Assembly: GCA_013152925.1 (NCBI GenBank)
Contig: JAADFK010000230.1
Location: 1-40,861, forward strand
Direction: 5' to 3'
Origin: Acidobacteriota bacterium
GTDB taxonomy: Bacteria > Acidobacteriota > Thermoanaerobaculia > Thermoanaerobaculales > Sulfomarinibacteraceae
Length of the DNA: 40,861 bases
In this document: positions 15,564-22,132 of the stretch, piece after piece
How positions within the stretch are numbered: position 1 is the first letter of the stretch
Layout: each line of letters starts with the position of its first letter
Program-made: the position numbers and the translations under genes
Notes under the pieces: generated by a model
Databases searched by the model: none
What the model saw: the letters and a program-made list of their open reading frames with translations, nothing else
Told to the model about the DNA's origin: nothing

Positions 15564-16451
15564 ATGGTACGAAACATCGTCCGGAAGGCCGCAATCCTCG
15601 TGCCGGTGCTGGCCGGGCTCACGCTCGGCGCGGCCGGTACCGCCACCGCCCGGGACCACACCTGCCTGTGGAAGATCACCGGAGACCACAACGCGGTCTA
15701 CCTCCTCGGCTCCATCCACATGCTGCCGCCCGACGCCTGGCCTCTTCCCAACCCCATGCAACGCGCGTTCGACCACGCCAAAAGGGTCGTCTTCGAGGCC
15801 GATCTCGGTGACACCGTCGGGGCCGGCATGCTGATGCTCCAGCGCGCTGCATTGCCCCGCGGTACGACCCTGTCCACTCTGCTTCCGCCGGAGCTTCACC
15901 GGCGTTTCGTCGCCGCCCTCGCCAAGGTTGACGGCGATCCGGAAACTCTCGAAGGTGTCAAGCCATGGTTCGCCTCCATGACGCTCGCCAGTCTGGAGCT
16001 TCAGGCCGCCGGCTACCAGGCCTCGGAGGGCATCGACCTTCGCCTGTGGAGCGAGGCCATCGAGGCCGGCAAGAAGACGGGAGGACTCGAAACGCTCGCT
16101 CACCAGATCGAGATCCTTGACAGCTTCACCATGCAGGAACAGATCGAGCTCCTCCGCCAGACCCTCGACGAGCTCGATCAGGTGGCGCCGCAGCTCGGGA
16201 CCATGACGCAGCTGTGGCGCACGGGCCAGGCCGATGCCCTGGCCAAGATGCTGATATCCACCTTCAAGGACGCTCCCAAGGCATACCAGAAACTGGTTGT
16301 CGAACGGAACCAGGCGTGGCTCCCGCACATCGAGGCCATGACCCATGAAGACGGCGATGTGCTGGTGGTCGTGGGCGTGCTCCACCTCGTTGGCCCCTCC
16401 GGTCTTGTGGAAGCTCTCCGGTCACATGGTCTCCTCGTGATCCAGCAGTGA
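15564..16451 (+). CDS. TraB/GumN family protein
   Basis: This 295-residue exported protein has a signal peptide (cleavage near TATA-RD, residues 28-30) and the TraB/GumN motifs: YLLGSIHMLP near the N-terminus, VFEADLG, the ERN (residues VVERNQAW) and a C-terminal VVVGVLHLVG. The two GxxH motifs and the Glu/Arg set resemble those of the Tiki/TraB metalloprotease-like fold. PrgY-type members inhibit pheromone peptides; most bacterial GumN proteins lack a tested function. The ATG at 15564 follows the DTD stop by one base after GGAGGG, so the two are probably co-transcribed. Confidence 0.9.
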   Translation: MVRNIVRKAAILVPVLAGLTLGAAGTATARDHTCLWKITGDHNAVYLLGSIHMLPPDAWPLPNPMQRAFDHAKRVVFEADLGDTVGAGMLMLQRAALPRGTTLSTLLPPELHRRFVAALAKVDGDPETLEGVKPWFASMTLASLELQAAGYQASEGIDLRLWSEAIEAGKKTGGLETLAHQIEILDSFTMQEQIELLRQTLDELDQVAPQLGTMTQLWRTGQADALAKMLISTFKDAPKAYQKLVVERNQAWLPHIEAMTHEDGDVLVVVGVLHLVGPSGLVEALRSHGLLVIQQ

Positions 16452-16542
16452 GGCCGCAAAACCACCAACAGCATTGAGAACGAGACTGCGCTGCTGTCGA
16501 AATTTGCACACTGCCTCAGTTGAGAACAACCTCCACAACTGC

Positions 16543-16571
16543 TTGCATTTCATGCACTTATGACTCATATT
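16543..16571 (+). promoter_or_regulatory. Promoter with inverted repeat for the DUF5320-NifX-ATPase operon
   Basis: TTGCAT (16543-16548) and CATATT (16566-16571) are 17 bp apart in a local AT-rich patch. A perfect inverted repeat, TGCAT-ttc-ATGCA (16544-16556), overlaps the -35 and may be an operator. Two direct TTGAGAAC copies lie upstream at 16474 and 16520. Confidence 0.5.
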
Positions 16572-16661
16572 AGAGATACGAGAAGGATCCGGAGCTCGGG
16601 GCCGGGTCCCAAGACCATGAGCCCAAAGGCCGCGAGCCGAAAGGGCTCGAGGGAGGTCATC

Positions 16662-16997
16662 ATGCCGTACGGAGATCGTACAGGACCGTTGGGCGCCGGT
16701 CCCATGACCGGCCGTGGAGCGGGATTCTGCGGTGGATTCGACGGACCGGGTTCCGCCAATCCCTGGGGAGGCCGGATGGGCTTCGGCCGGGGTTGGGGCC
16801 GTGGCCGGGGTTTCGGACATGGCGGAGCTTTCGGGCGCCGCTTTGCCGGCGGCGGCTGGACGGGCTGGAGCGTTCCATGGCCGCGGACCGCGGAAGCCGA
16901 CGAACGTTCCTTCCTGGAGCGGGAGGCCGAGGCCCTTCGCGGCCGCCTGGATGCCATTTCCCGTCGTATCGACTCGCTGGTTTCCGACAAAGGATGA
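16662..16997 (+). CDS. DUF5320 family small Gly/Arg-rich protein
   Basis: This 111-residue protein begins with MPYGDRTGPLGAGPMTGRG, the signature of DUF5320 proteins. A Gly/Arg/Phe-rich low-complexity middle follows, and the C-terminal 40 residues form a predicted helix (FLEREAEALRGRLDAISRRIDSL) that could be a coiled coil. DUF5320 proteins are of unknown function but are regularly encoded beside NifX/NifB-like proteins and ferredoxin-containing MinD ATPases, as here. The ATG at 16662 follows GGGAGG. Confidence 0.88.
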   Translation: MPYGDRTGPLGAGPMTGRGAGFCGGFDGPGSANPWGGRMGFGRGWGRGRGFGHGGAFGRRFAGGGWTGWSVPWPRTAEADERSFLEREAEALRGRLDAISRRIDSLVSDKG

Positions 16998-17067
16998 ACC
17001 ATTGTGCGGGCGGGCCCCACCGGGCCCGCCCAACCGGATCCCACATACACCCGAATGGATGGAAACG

Positions 17068-17430
17068 ATGAAAGTGTGTGTAACCGCCCAGGGACAGGGT
17101 CTGGACGCGCCGGTCGACCCCCGCTTCGGCCGTGCCGGCGCCTTCGTCCTCGTCGACACGGAAACCATGACCGCCGAGACTCTCGAGAGCTCCAGCGCCG
17201 ATTCCAACCACGGCGCCGGTGTCAACGCCGGCATGACCCTCGCCCGCTCGGGGGTCCGGGCCCTCCTGACCGGTCACGTAGGGCCCAAGGCCTTCGACGT
17301 GCTCATGGCGGCGGGGATCGATGTCCACACGGGAGCGTCCGGAACGGTCCGTGATGCCGTCACGGCCTTCCTCGACGGCACACTGCCAAAGGCCACCGGC
17401 GCCGATGCCGGCAACGGGAGCCAGGGTTGA
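17068..17430 (+). CDS. NifX/NifB-type FeMo-cofactor-like protein
   Basis: This 120-residue protein is a dinitrogenase iron-molybdenum cofactor biosynthesis domain protein. It has KVCVTAQGQGLDAPVDPRFGRAGAFVLVDT, then SNHGAGVNAGMTLARSGVRALLTGHVGPKAFDVLMAAGI, the standard fold of NifX/VnfX and of stand-alone homologues in organisms that do not fix nitrogen. The latter are thought to bind metal or Fe-S clusters. ATG 17068 was preferred; ATG 17059 is in frame. The stop overlaps the TTG of the ATPase gene. With DUF5320 and the ATPase it forms a typical cluster-assembly or cluster-carrier operon of unknown target. Confidence 0.9.
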   Translation: MKVCVTAQGQGLDAPVDPRFGRAGAFVLVDTETMTAETLESSSADSNHGAGVNAGMTLARSGVRALLTGHVGPKAFDVLMAAGIDVHTGASGTVRDAVTAFLDGTLPKATGADAGNGSQG

Positions 17431-18125
17431 AGGTAGCCGTCGCCAGCGGCAAGGGTGGGACCGGCAAGACCACCATCGCCACATCGCTCGCACGGATCCT
17501 GGACACCTGCGAGGGCTGCGCCGTCTGTTCCATCGTCTGTCCCGAGGAGGCCATCGTCATGAAGCGACGGACCGCCGGAAGGTGGGCGGTGGGCGAAACA
17601 CGCTTCGGTCCGCTCGTTCACGCGACCCTCTCCGCCGGTGGAGAGACCTCCGGCAAGCTCGTCACCCAGGTCCGCAGGCGCGCGGCGGAACTGGCCGGAG
17701 AGCTGGCCGCGCCCCTGGTGCTGGTGGACGGCCCGCCGGGGATCGGCTGCCCCGTCATCGCCGCCATGAGCGGCGCCGACATGGTCGTCGCCGTCACCGA
17801 GCCCACGCCCTCGGCCCGGGCCGACCTCGAGCGCCTCCTGACCGTCGCCGGACACTTCGAGGTGGAGGTGGCCGCCGTGCTCAACAAGGCCGACCTCAAC
17901 GTGGAGTTGGCCGACACCCTGAGCCGCGAGATGGAGACACGGGGCGTGACCGTACTGGGCCGGGTCCCCTACGATCCCTCCATCGTCGACTGCCAGCGGC
18001 GCGGGCTGACCCCGGCCGAGTGCGGCGGTCCCGCGGCCGTGGCGCTCCAGTCGATCCACCGGCGGTTTCAGGAACACCTGGGCCCCTTGCCCGTCCATGT
18101 CCTCCCCGTGTTCGGCGGATCGTGA
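17427..18125 (+). CDS. MinD-family ATPase with ferredoxin insert, apparently shortened
   Basis: The 232-residue protein starts at TTG 17427 (TTGA overlap with the NifX stop) with a deviant Walker A, SGKGGTGKTT (residues 7-16), and has a later LVDGPPGIGCPV Walker B-like motif. Family members normally carry about 60 further residues after Walker A: a DCDVEEPN switch region and a first ferredoxin motif. Here SLARIL (residues 20-25) runs directly into C28-x2-C31-x2-C34-x3-C38-P, which corresponds to the second [4Fe-4S] motif. The frame is intact, so the shortened protein may be made, but without the switch region its ATPase function is doubtful. A clean in-frame deletion or an assembly fault could explain this. 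Confidence 0.85.
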   Translation: MKVAVASGKGGTGKTTIATSLARILDTCEGCAVCSIVCPEEAIVMKRRTAGRWAVGETRFGPLVHATLSAGGETSGKLVTQVRRRAAELAGELAAPLVLVDGPPGIGCPVIAAMSGADMVVAVTEPTPSARADLERLLTVAGHFEVEVAAVLNKADLNVELADTLSREMETRGVTVLGRVPYDPSIVDCQRRGLTPAECGGPAAVALQSIHRRFQEHLGPLPVHVLPVFGGS

Positions 18126-18240
18126 ACCTCGCCACTTTTCGCGCTCGCGCTCCCTGCTTTACCCGAAGCAGCGTTCTCCTCGACACCGCTGGATCCTGGC
18201 CGGTTCCAGAGAGCCACCAATCCCGGCGCGGGTACCCCCA

Positions 18241-18423
18241 AGCCCGGATTCTTCGCGAGGCTTCGAAACGAGAGAGGCGAGGCACCGTGCATGTTGGGAT
18301 TCTCGCGCGATGAGGGAGTGAAGGCCTGCTCGTTACACGTCGAGCGACCGAATCGAGAACACGCCGCCAGACATGGTGCGTCCCGCACCGCAGAAGATGG
18401 AGGAATGATGCATGATCCGGGCT
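18241..18423 (-). repeat. MITE-like element with terminal inverted repeats, copy A
   Basis: The 183-bp stretch begins with AGCCCGGAT (18241-18249) and ends with its exact inverse ATCCGGGCT (18415-18423). Its body is shared with copy B at 19227-19405, including GGGAGTGAAGGC, GACCGAATCGAGA and CGCCGCCAG. The stop codon of the nucleotidyltransferase gene (18422-18424) overlaps its right end. No transposase is encoded. Confidence 0.7.
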
Positions 18424-18958
18424 AGTGAAGGCCCTCCAGCTCCTCCCACAGCCGCCGGGCACGCGCCGGGAGAGCATGAACCCTGGTGGAGATCTCCTGC
18501 TCCAAAGCCTCGCGGTCTTCCGCACGCCGGAGGAGTTGCTCGATATCCCAGCGATCCTGTGGACCTCCCGCGTACAGCTTGAGAAGAACCAAGCCAAGGA
18601 GCGTTGCGATGGGAGCCGTTGTTCCCGCCACAGTACCAGGAATGGCTTCGTTCACGACTCGGTCCTGCCACGGTGCTTCGCCCACGATAATGTCGACCGG
18701 CCGGCCGCCGTTTTCAGAGACTGTGACCACCCCCAGCAGGGGGTCCAAGATGTCGCCCAGGCGAATCTCAATCTCCAAGCCAGTATTCCTCAACGGCTCC
18801 CAGAAGTTTCTTCGTAGAACTCGACGATCCGTCGTCAACAGGTCCACGTCCAGCGTCGACCGAACGACACCTCGGACCGCCATGCCGGAAGCGCCGATCA
18901 CCGCGAAGCGGACTCCGGCAGCCCGTAGGACCTCCAGCACCCTTTCCAGGGCCGTCAT
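18422..18958 (-). CDS. Nucleotidyltransferase-fold protein
   Basis: This 178-residue protein has the pattern of the minimal nucleotidyltransferase fold: FAVIGASGMAVRGVVRSTLDVDLLTTD near the N-terminus, where the GAS and DVD residues would bind nucleotide and metal, and VDIIVG as the third-strand acid. The remainder resembles DUF6036/AbiEii-type nucleotidyltransferases, a group that includes toxin-like enzymes. The ATG at 18958 overlaps the stop of the 72-residue upstream gene by 4 bp. The pair lies between direct copies of a repeat with terminal inverted repeats. A toxin-antitoxin or other accessory role is a reasonable guess but not shown. Confidence 0.75.
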   Translation of the reverse strand: MTALERVLEVLRAAGVRFAVIGASGMAVRGVVRSTLDVDLLTTDRRVLRRNFWEPLRNTGLEIEIRLGDILDPLLGVVTVSENGGRPVDIIVGEAPWQDRVVNEAIPGTVAGTTAPIATLLGLVLLKLYAGGPQDRWDIEQLLRRAEDREALEQEISTRVHALPARARRLWEELEGLH

Positions 18959-19173
18959 CGCCCCTCTCCCAGGAAGGAGCACGGCGTCCTCCCCTCCTGT
19001 CTCCCGAGGCGGAGGATGCGCAACGCTTCTTCGCGGGAGATCCCTTCGGCGCGGCACAACGCCTCCAGGTCCTGCCACCCCAGTTTCAGGGCCAGTTCGA
19101 CCCTCTCCGAGGAAGCCATGGCCAAAACCCGCTGCTCGTGGCGTTTCCGGACATCCTCCGCGATCTTGCTCAT
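18955..19173 (-). CDS. Small helical partner of the nucleotidyltransferase
   Basis: This 72-residue protein starts with MSKIAEDVRKRHEQRVLAMASSERVELALKLG and continues as charged helices with a likely HTH-like segment (LEALCRAEGISREEALRIL). It resembles the small proteins encoded directly before DUF6036-like nucleotidyltransferases. The ATG at 19173 lies 6 nt after TATACT with no ribosome-binding site. The 4-bp overlap with the next gene suggests coordinated production, as in antitoxin-toxin pairs. Confidence 0.7.
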   Translation of the reverse strand: MSKIAEDVRKRHEQRVLAMASSERVELALKLGWQDLEALCRAEGISREEALRILRLGRQEGRTPCSFLGEGR

Positions 19174-19179
19174 GCAACG

Positions 19180-19185
19180 AGTATA
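19180..19185 (-). promoter_or_regulatory. -10-like TATACT, predicted leaderless start
   Basis: On the minus strand TATACT ends 6 nt before the ATG at 19173, so transcription would start at the start codon of the small helical protein. No clear -35 was seen. Confidence 0.5.
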
Positions 19186-19226
19186 CCGTGCGGCGCCGGG
19201 GCCGACCTCCCCTCTCCACCCGCCCT

Positions 19227-19405
19227 GGCCCGGATGATTGTCAAACATCGTCGCGAAGGGCAAAAGGCGCCGTGCATGGTGGTGTTCTCGCAAGACGAGG
19301 GAGTGAAGGCGTGCTTGCGGCACGTCGAACGACCGAATCGAGACAACGCCGCCAGGTGCGGTGCTCCGCGCCCTTCGTCACGACGCCTCATGAATTGTCC
19401 GGGCT
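19227..19405 (-). repeat. MITE-like element with inverted ends, copy B
   Basis: This 179-bp copy has the ends GGCCCGGAT (from 19227) and GTCCGGGCT (to 19405), an imperfect inverted pair, and aligns with copy A over most of its length. It overlaps the last 28 bp of the MATE gene and supplies its final residues and stop. It points the same way as copy A, so the two bracket the nucleotidyltransferase module as direct repeats. Confidence 0.7.
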
Positions 19406-20736
19406 ACCCGCCGGAGGAACCGTTGGACCCAGAACCAGGCCACGCCGGCGCCGAGGATGTTCGCCAGTGCCAGGGCGCCGAAGATCCCGGGAACACCGAA
19501 GAGGCGGGAGCCCAGCCAGGCCAGAGGGACTGCGAAGACGAGGAGCCGGAGGATCACCAACCCGGCGGCGTTGAGAGGTTTTCCCAGGGCGTTGAACACC
19601 GAACCGGCGAGCAGGCCGACGCCGGCGGCCCAGTGGCTGAAGGGGACGATCCTCAAGAAAAGAGCGCCGGTGGCGATGACCGTGGCGTCATCGGTGAAGA
19701 TTCCCATCAACACCGTTGCCAGGGTTGCCAAAACCAGAAGGGAAGCGGCGCCCCAGGCGAGAGAGAACCGGGCACCTTCCCGCGCCGCCTCGCGGATCCG
19801 GTCCCACGAGCCGGCGCCGAAGTTCTGCCCGACAAACGGCGTCATGGCCGCTCCCATGGCCATCAGCCCGATGAGAGCCATGCTCTGAATGCGGGTGGCC
19901 ACCCCAAAACCCGCCACCGCCTTGGGGCCATGCTCTGCCACCAGCCGGGTCACGTAACCGATCGTCAGGGGCGCCAGCAGGTTCGTCCCTGCCGCCGGGA
20001 CGCCGATGGCGAGAACGGGCTTCCAGGATTCCAGAACCTGCCGTGGATGGGGAAGCGTCGGACGCAGCATCTTGAGGCGCCAGCCCAGGATCCAGGTGGA
20101 GGCCGCCAGCGCAACGACCCATGAGCAGACGCTGGCGACGGCGGCCCCCCGGAGCCCCATGGCCGGAAACGGTCCCAGGCCGAAGATCAGGAATGGATCG
20201 AAGACCGCGTTGATGCAACCGGCGAGGATCATGATCACCGCCGGCGTCCTGGTGTCCCCGGTGGCCCGGATGGCGCTGTTGCCCATCATGGGGACCACCA
20301 GGAGGCCGATGCCGGCGAACCAGGGCACCATGTAGCTGCGGATGAGCCCCAGCAGCTCCGGCGGCGCCCCGAGCAGCCGGAACAGCGGGTTCATGCCTGC
20401 GAGTCCGCTTACGGAGATCGCCACGACCACCAGAAGGCCCAGCAGCAAGCTGTCCGTCGTCAGCGAGCGGACGCGGTCGCCATCGCCGGAGCCCAGCACG
20501 CGGGAAATCGTCGCCGTGATACCGATACCCAGCCCGATGGTCACCGACTTGAGGATGAAGGTGACGGGAAAGGTGAAGCCCATGGCCGCCAGCGCCTCGG
20601 GGCCGAGGCGGCCCACCCAGAAGGTGTCCACGATGTTGAAGAACATGATGGCGACGATTCCCGCCGCCATGGGCGCCGCCAGCCGGATCAGCGTGGGCAT
20701 CACCGGGGCCTCGAGGAGTCGTCGATCTCTCACCAC
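19378..20736 (-). CDS. MATE family efflux transporter
   Basis: This 452-residue protein has about twelve hydrophobic segments in the two-bundle order of MATE exporters, with family phrases such as FNIVDTFWVGRLGPEALAAMG in TM1-2, SRVLGSGD and the second-half VGQNFGAG. MATE pumps export cationic drugs or metabolites using sodium or proton gradients. It starts at GTG 20736, 6 nt after TACAAT, so it is probably leaderless. Its 3' end lies within repeat copy B. It is convergent with nothing and stands alone as a transcription unit next to NRDE. The substrate is unknown. Confidence 0.92.
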   Translation of the reverse strand: MVRDRRLLEAPVMPTLIRLAAPMAAGIVAIMFFNIVDTFWVGRLGPEALAAMGFTFPVTFILKSVTIGLGIGITATISRVLGSGDGDRVRSLTTDSLLLGLLVVVAISVSGLAGMNPLFRLLGAPPELLGLIRSYMVPWFAGIGLLVVPMMGNSAIRATGDTRTPAVIMILAGCINAVFDPFLIFGLGPFPAMGLRGAAVASVCSWVVALAASTWILGWRLKMLRPTLPHPRQVLESWKPVLAIGVPAAGTNLLAPLTIGYVTRLVAEHGPKAVAGFGVATRIQSMALIGLMAMGAAMTPFVGQNFGAGSWDRIREAAREGARFSLAWGAASLLVLATLATVLMGIFTDDATVIATGALFLRIVPFSHWAAGVGLLAGSVFNALGKPLNAAGLVILRLLVFAVPLAWLGSRLFGVPGIFGALALANILGAGVAWFWVQRFLRRVARTIHEAS

Positions 20737-20742
20737 CGGCCG

Positions 20743-20748
20743 ATTGTA
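20743..20748 (-). promoter_or_regulatory. -10-like TACAAT, predicted leaderless start of MATE gene
   Basis: TACAAT is followed by CGGCCG and the GTG at 20736. The same TACAATCGGCC string precedes the recD2 ATG on the other strand. Confidence 0.5.
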
Positions 20749-20772
20749 GTGCGGCCCGGCGATTCCCTCCGC

Positions 20773-21495
20773 TCAACCCGGCGCGGTCCCTCCCAGGGAG
20801 ACCCTGCGCCATGGCGTCCTGCAGGGCGGACCGTCGGCGTGGAGGATCAGGCTCTCCCGGAAGGGCCCGGCCAGCAGCATCACCGTGGAAGAAACCGTCC
20901 CGCCGTGCTCCAGGTGGTGGCAGGCCGTGGGCGGCTCGTGGCGGGCCAGGAGCCCCTGGAGGTGCGCGGCGAGGTCTTCTGGCGTCCGGACTGCGTCCGG
21001 CGGCCGCCCCATCTCCATGAGCGCCGCGATCCGCCCGTCCCCGGCGAAGACCGGCGTATTGCCGACGCCGAGAGCGGGCTCCACAACCCGCTCCACCCGG
21101 GCCTCCGGAAGGTTCGTGGCGGCGACGGCCCCACGTGCCGAGGCCACCACCACGTTGACCGGCGCGTAACGGAGAAGGTCCTCCTCGAAGAGCGACCGGG
21201 AGGCCTCCTCGAAGTCGCCGCGCCGGGCCAGGTCGAGGGCCAGAAGCCCGCGGCTCCGCTGCCCCGGTCTCCGTTGCGCCCCGAGCCTCGCGTTGGTCAC
21301 CGCCACGACGAAGCCCGCTCCGTTGAGCGCCAGCCAGGTTCCCCCGGCCTCGGGGTCCATCCCACCGACGATGGGAGGATCGTGCCCGATCCAGCCGAAG
21401 CTCCCCGCGGGACGCGAGTGGAGCTCGTCACGGTTGGCGGCCACCGCCAGCTCCACGGCGGGCAGGGGCCGCCTGTAGATCAGCAGCGTGCACAT
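20773..21495 (-). CDS. NRDE family (TANGO2-like) protein
   Basis: This 240-residue protein begins with MCTLLIYRRPLPAVELAVAANRDE, the NRDE motif that names the family. Cys2 at the N-terminus fits an Ntn-hydrolase nucleophile. Further family segments are PEAGGTWLALNGAGFVVAVTN and HGGTVSSTVMLL. TANGO2 homologues in animals affect heme trafficking and Golgi organisation; the bacterial function is not established. The ATG at 21495 lies 6 nt after TAGGAT, without a ribosome-binding site. Confidence 0.9.
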   Translation of the reverse strand: MCTLLIYRRPLPAVELAVAANRDELHSRPAGSFGWIGHDPPIVGGMDPEAGGTWLALNGAGFVVAVTNARLGAQRRPGQRSRGLLALDLARRGDFEEASRSLFEEDLLRYAPVNVVVASARGAVAATNLPEARVERVVEPALGVGNTPVFAGDGRIAALMEMGRPPDAVRTPEDLAAHLQGLLARHEPPTACHHLEHGGTVSSTVMLLAGPFRESLILHADGPPCRTPWRRVSLGGTAPG

Positions 21496-21501
21496 GCCGG
21501 C

Positions 21502-21507
21502 ATCCTA
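21502..21507 (-). promoter_or_regulatory. -10-like TAGGAT, predicted leaderless start of NRDE gene
   Basis: TAGGAT is followed by GCCGGC and the ATG at 21495 on the minus strand. Confidence 0.4.
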
Positions 21508-21579
21508 CACCTCACGCCCCGAAGAATCCTTGCTTTCTCCCCAACGTCACGGGGTTTCCCTTCGTTCGGCTCCGGCGTC

Positions 21580-21618
21580 CGTTTCCCCGCGGCCCCTTCG
21601 GGTGGCCGCGGGGAAACG
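21580..21618. repeat. 15-bp perfect hairpin with TTCG-containing loop
   Basis: CGTTTCCCCGCGGCC (21580-21594) pairs perfectly with GGCCGCGGGGAAACG (21604-21618). The 9-base loop is CCTTCGGGT, where CC/GG can close a TTCG tetraloop. There is no T-run, so it is not a standard rho-independent terminator. Confidence 0.8.
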
Positions 21619-22120
21619 CCGTCCTCCTCCGGCGGGCGCGACGTTGTCGGAAGGACGAGGCGTCGAGAGCGCCCGCCGGAGTCCGGTGCGGGACGCCTCT
21701 CAGGAGGGCCAACACCTTCTACCGCCGGTGTTCCCGCGCATTGCCAAGCTCGGCGTTTTCCACCGGCGCGCTGGTCACCTGGAGGCTCTCCAAGAAAACG
21801 CCGAGCATGGCACGTGCCGCCCTTCGCGCCCTGCCGTGGCGCGATGGGTGGCCATCTCCTCGGGCGAAGGGATCGCTGGACGGGACGTGCCACCCACGGA
21901 CTTCTCCAGAGCGCGTCGGCGATCCCTTTACGCCAAGGAGAGAAGTGCGTGAGTGGCACTCCACGGGAAGGGTGGCCGGAGCATTCGTGTGCCATCGAAG
22001 GAGGCGTTCCGCGACGCATTCCGGCGGACGGCGTTCCCGGGCGGGCCTCCGCCCACCCGCCCGGGAGCGAACGCCGGCGCCAAGGAGAACCGCTCCCGCC
22101 GGCGCCTCGGTGTGGTCACG

Positions 22121-22126
22121 TACAAT
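22121..22126 (+). promoter_or_regulatory. -10-like TACAAT, predicted leaderless start of recD2
   Basis: TACAAT is followed by CGGCCC and the ATG at 22133. No Shine-Dalgarno sequence is present. Confidence 0.5.
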
Positions 22127-22132
22127 CGGCCC

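Larger units (their letters stand above)
21496..22132. other. Hairpin-rich non-coding spacer of 637 bp
   Basis: No frame on either strand looks like a real protein. The stretch contains at least six strong inverted repeats: 21580-21594/21604-21618 (15 bp perfect), 21627-21639/21669-21681 (13 bp), 21748-21760/21794-21806 (13 bp), 21820-21827/21864-21871 (8 bp), 21867-21876/21919-21928 (10 bp) and 22036-22045/22056-22065 (10 bp, with GGCGTT/AACGCC outside). The fourth and fifth share GCGAAGGG/AAGGGATCGC, so alternative pairings are possible. It may encode structured RNA or be a chain of palindromic repeats. Confidence 0.6.

Noticed and set aside
16452-16542. CAGCAG/CTGCTG inverted bases after the TraB/GumN gene, considered as a terminator
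   Set aside because: The arms are short and far apart, and no T-run follows.
19170-19391. Small minus-strand frame inside repeat copy B, with a similar one in copy A (18068-18388)
   Set aside because: The shared peptide (GRSTC...TPSS.EN..MHGA) reflects the nucleotide repeat; the frames differ in start and end and lack a ribosome-binding site.
21480-22019. 179-codon minus-strand frame in the hairpin-rich spacer
   Set aside because: Its sequence is explained by inverted repeats and Arg/Pro-rich codons, and it overlaps the NRDE start. No protein family was recognised.
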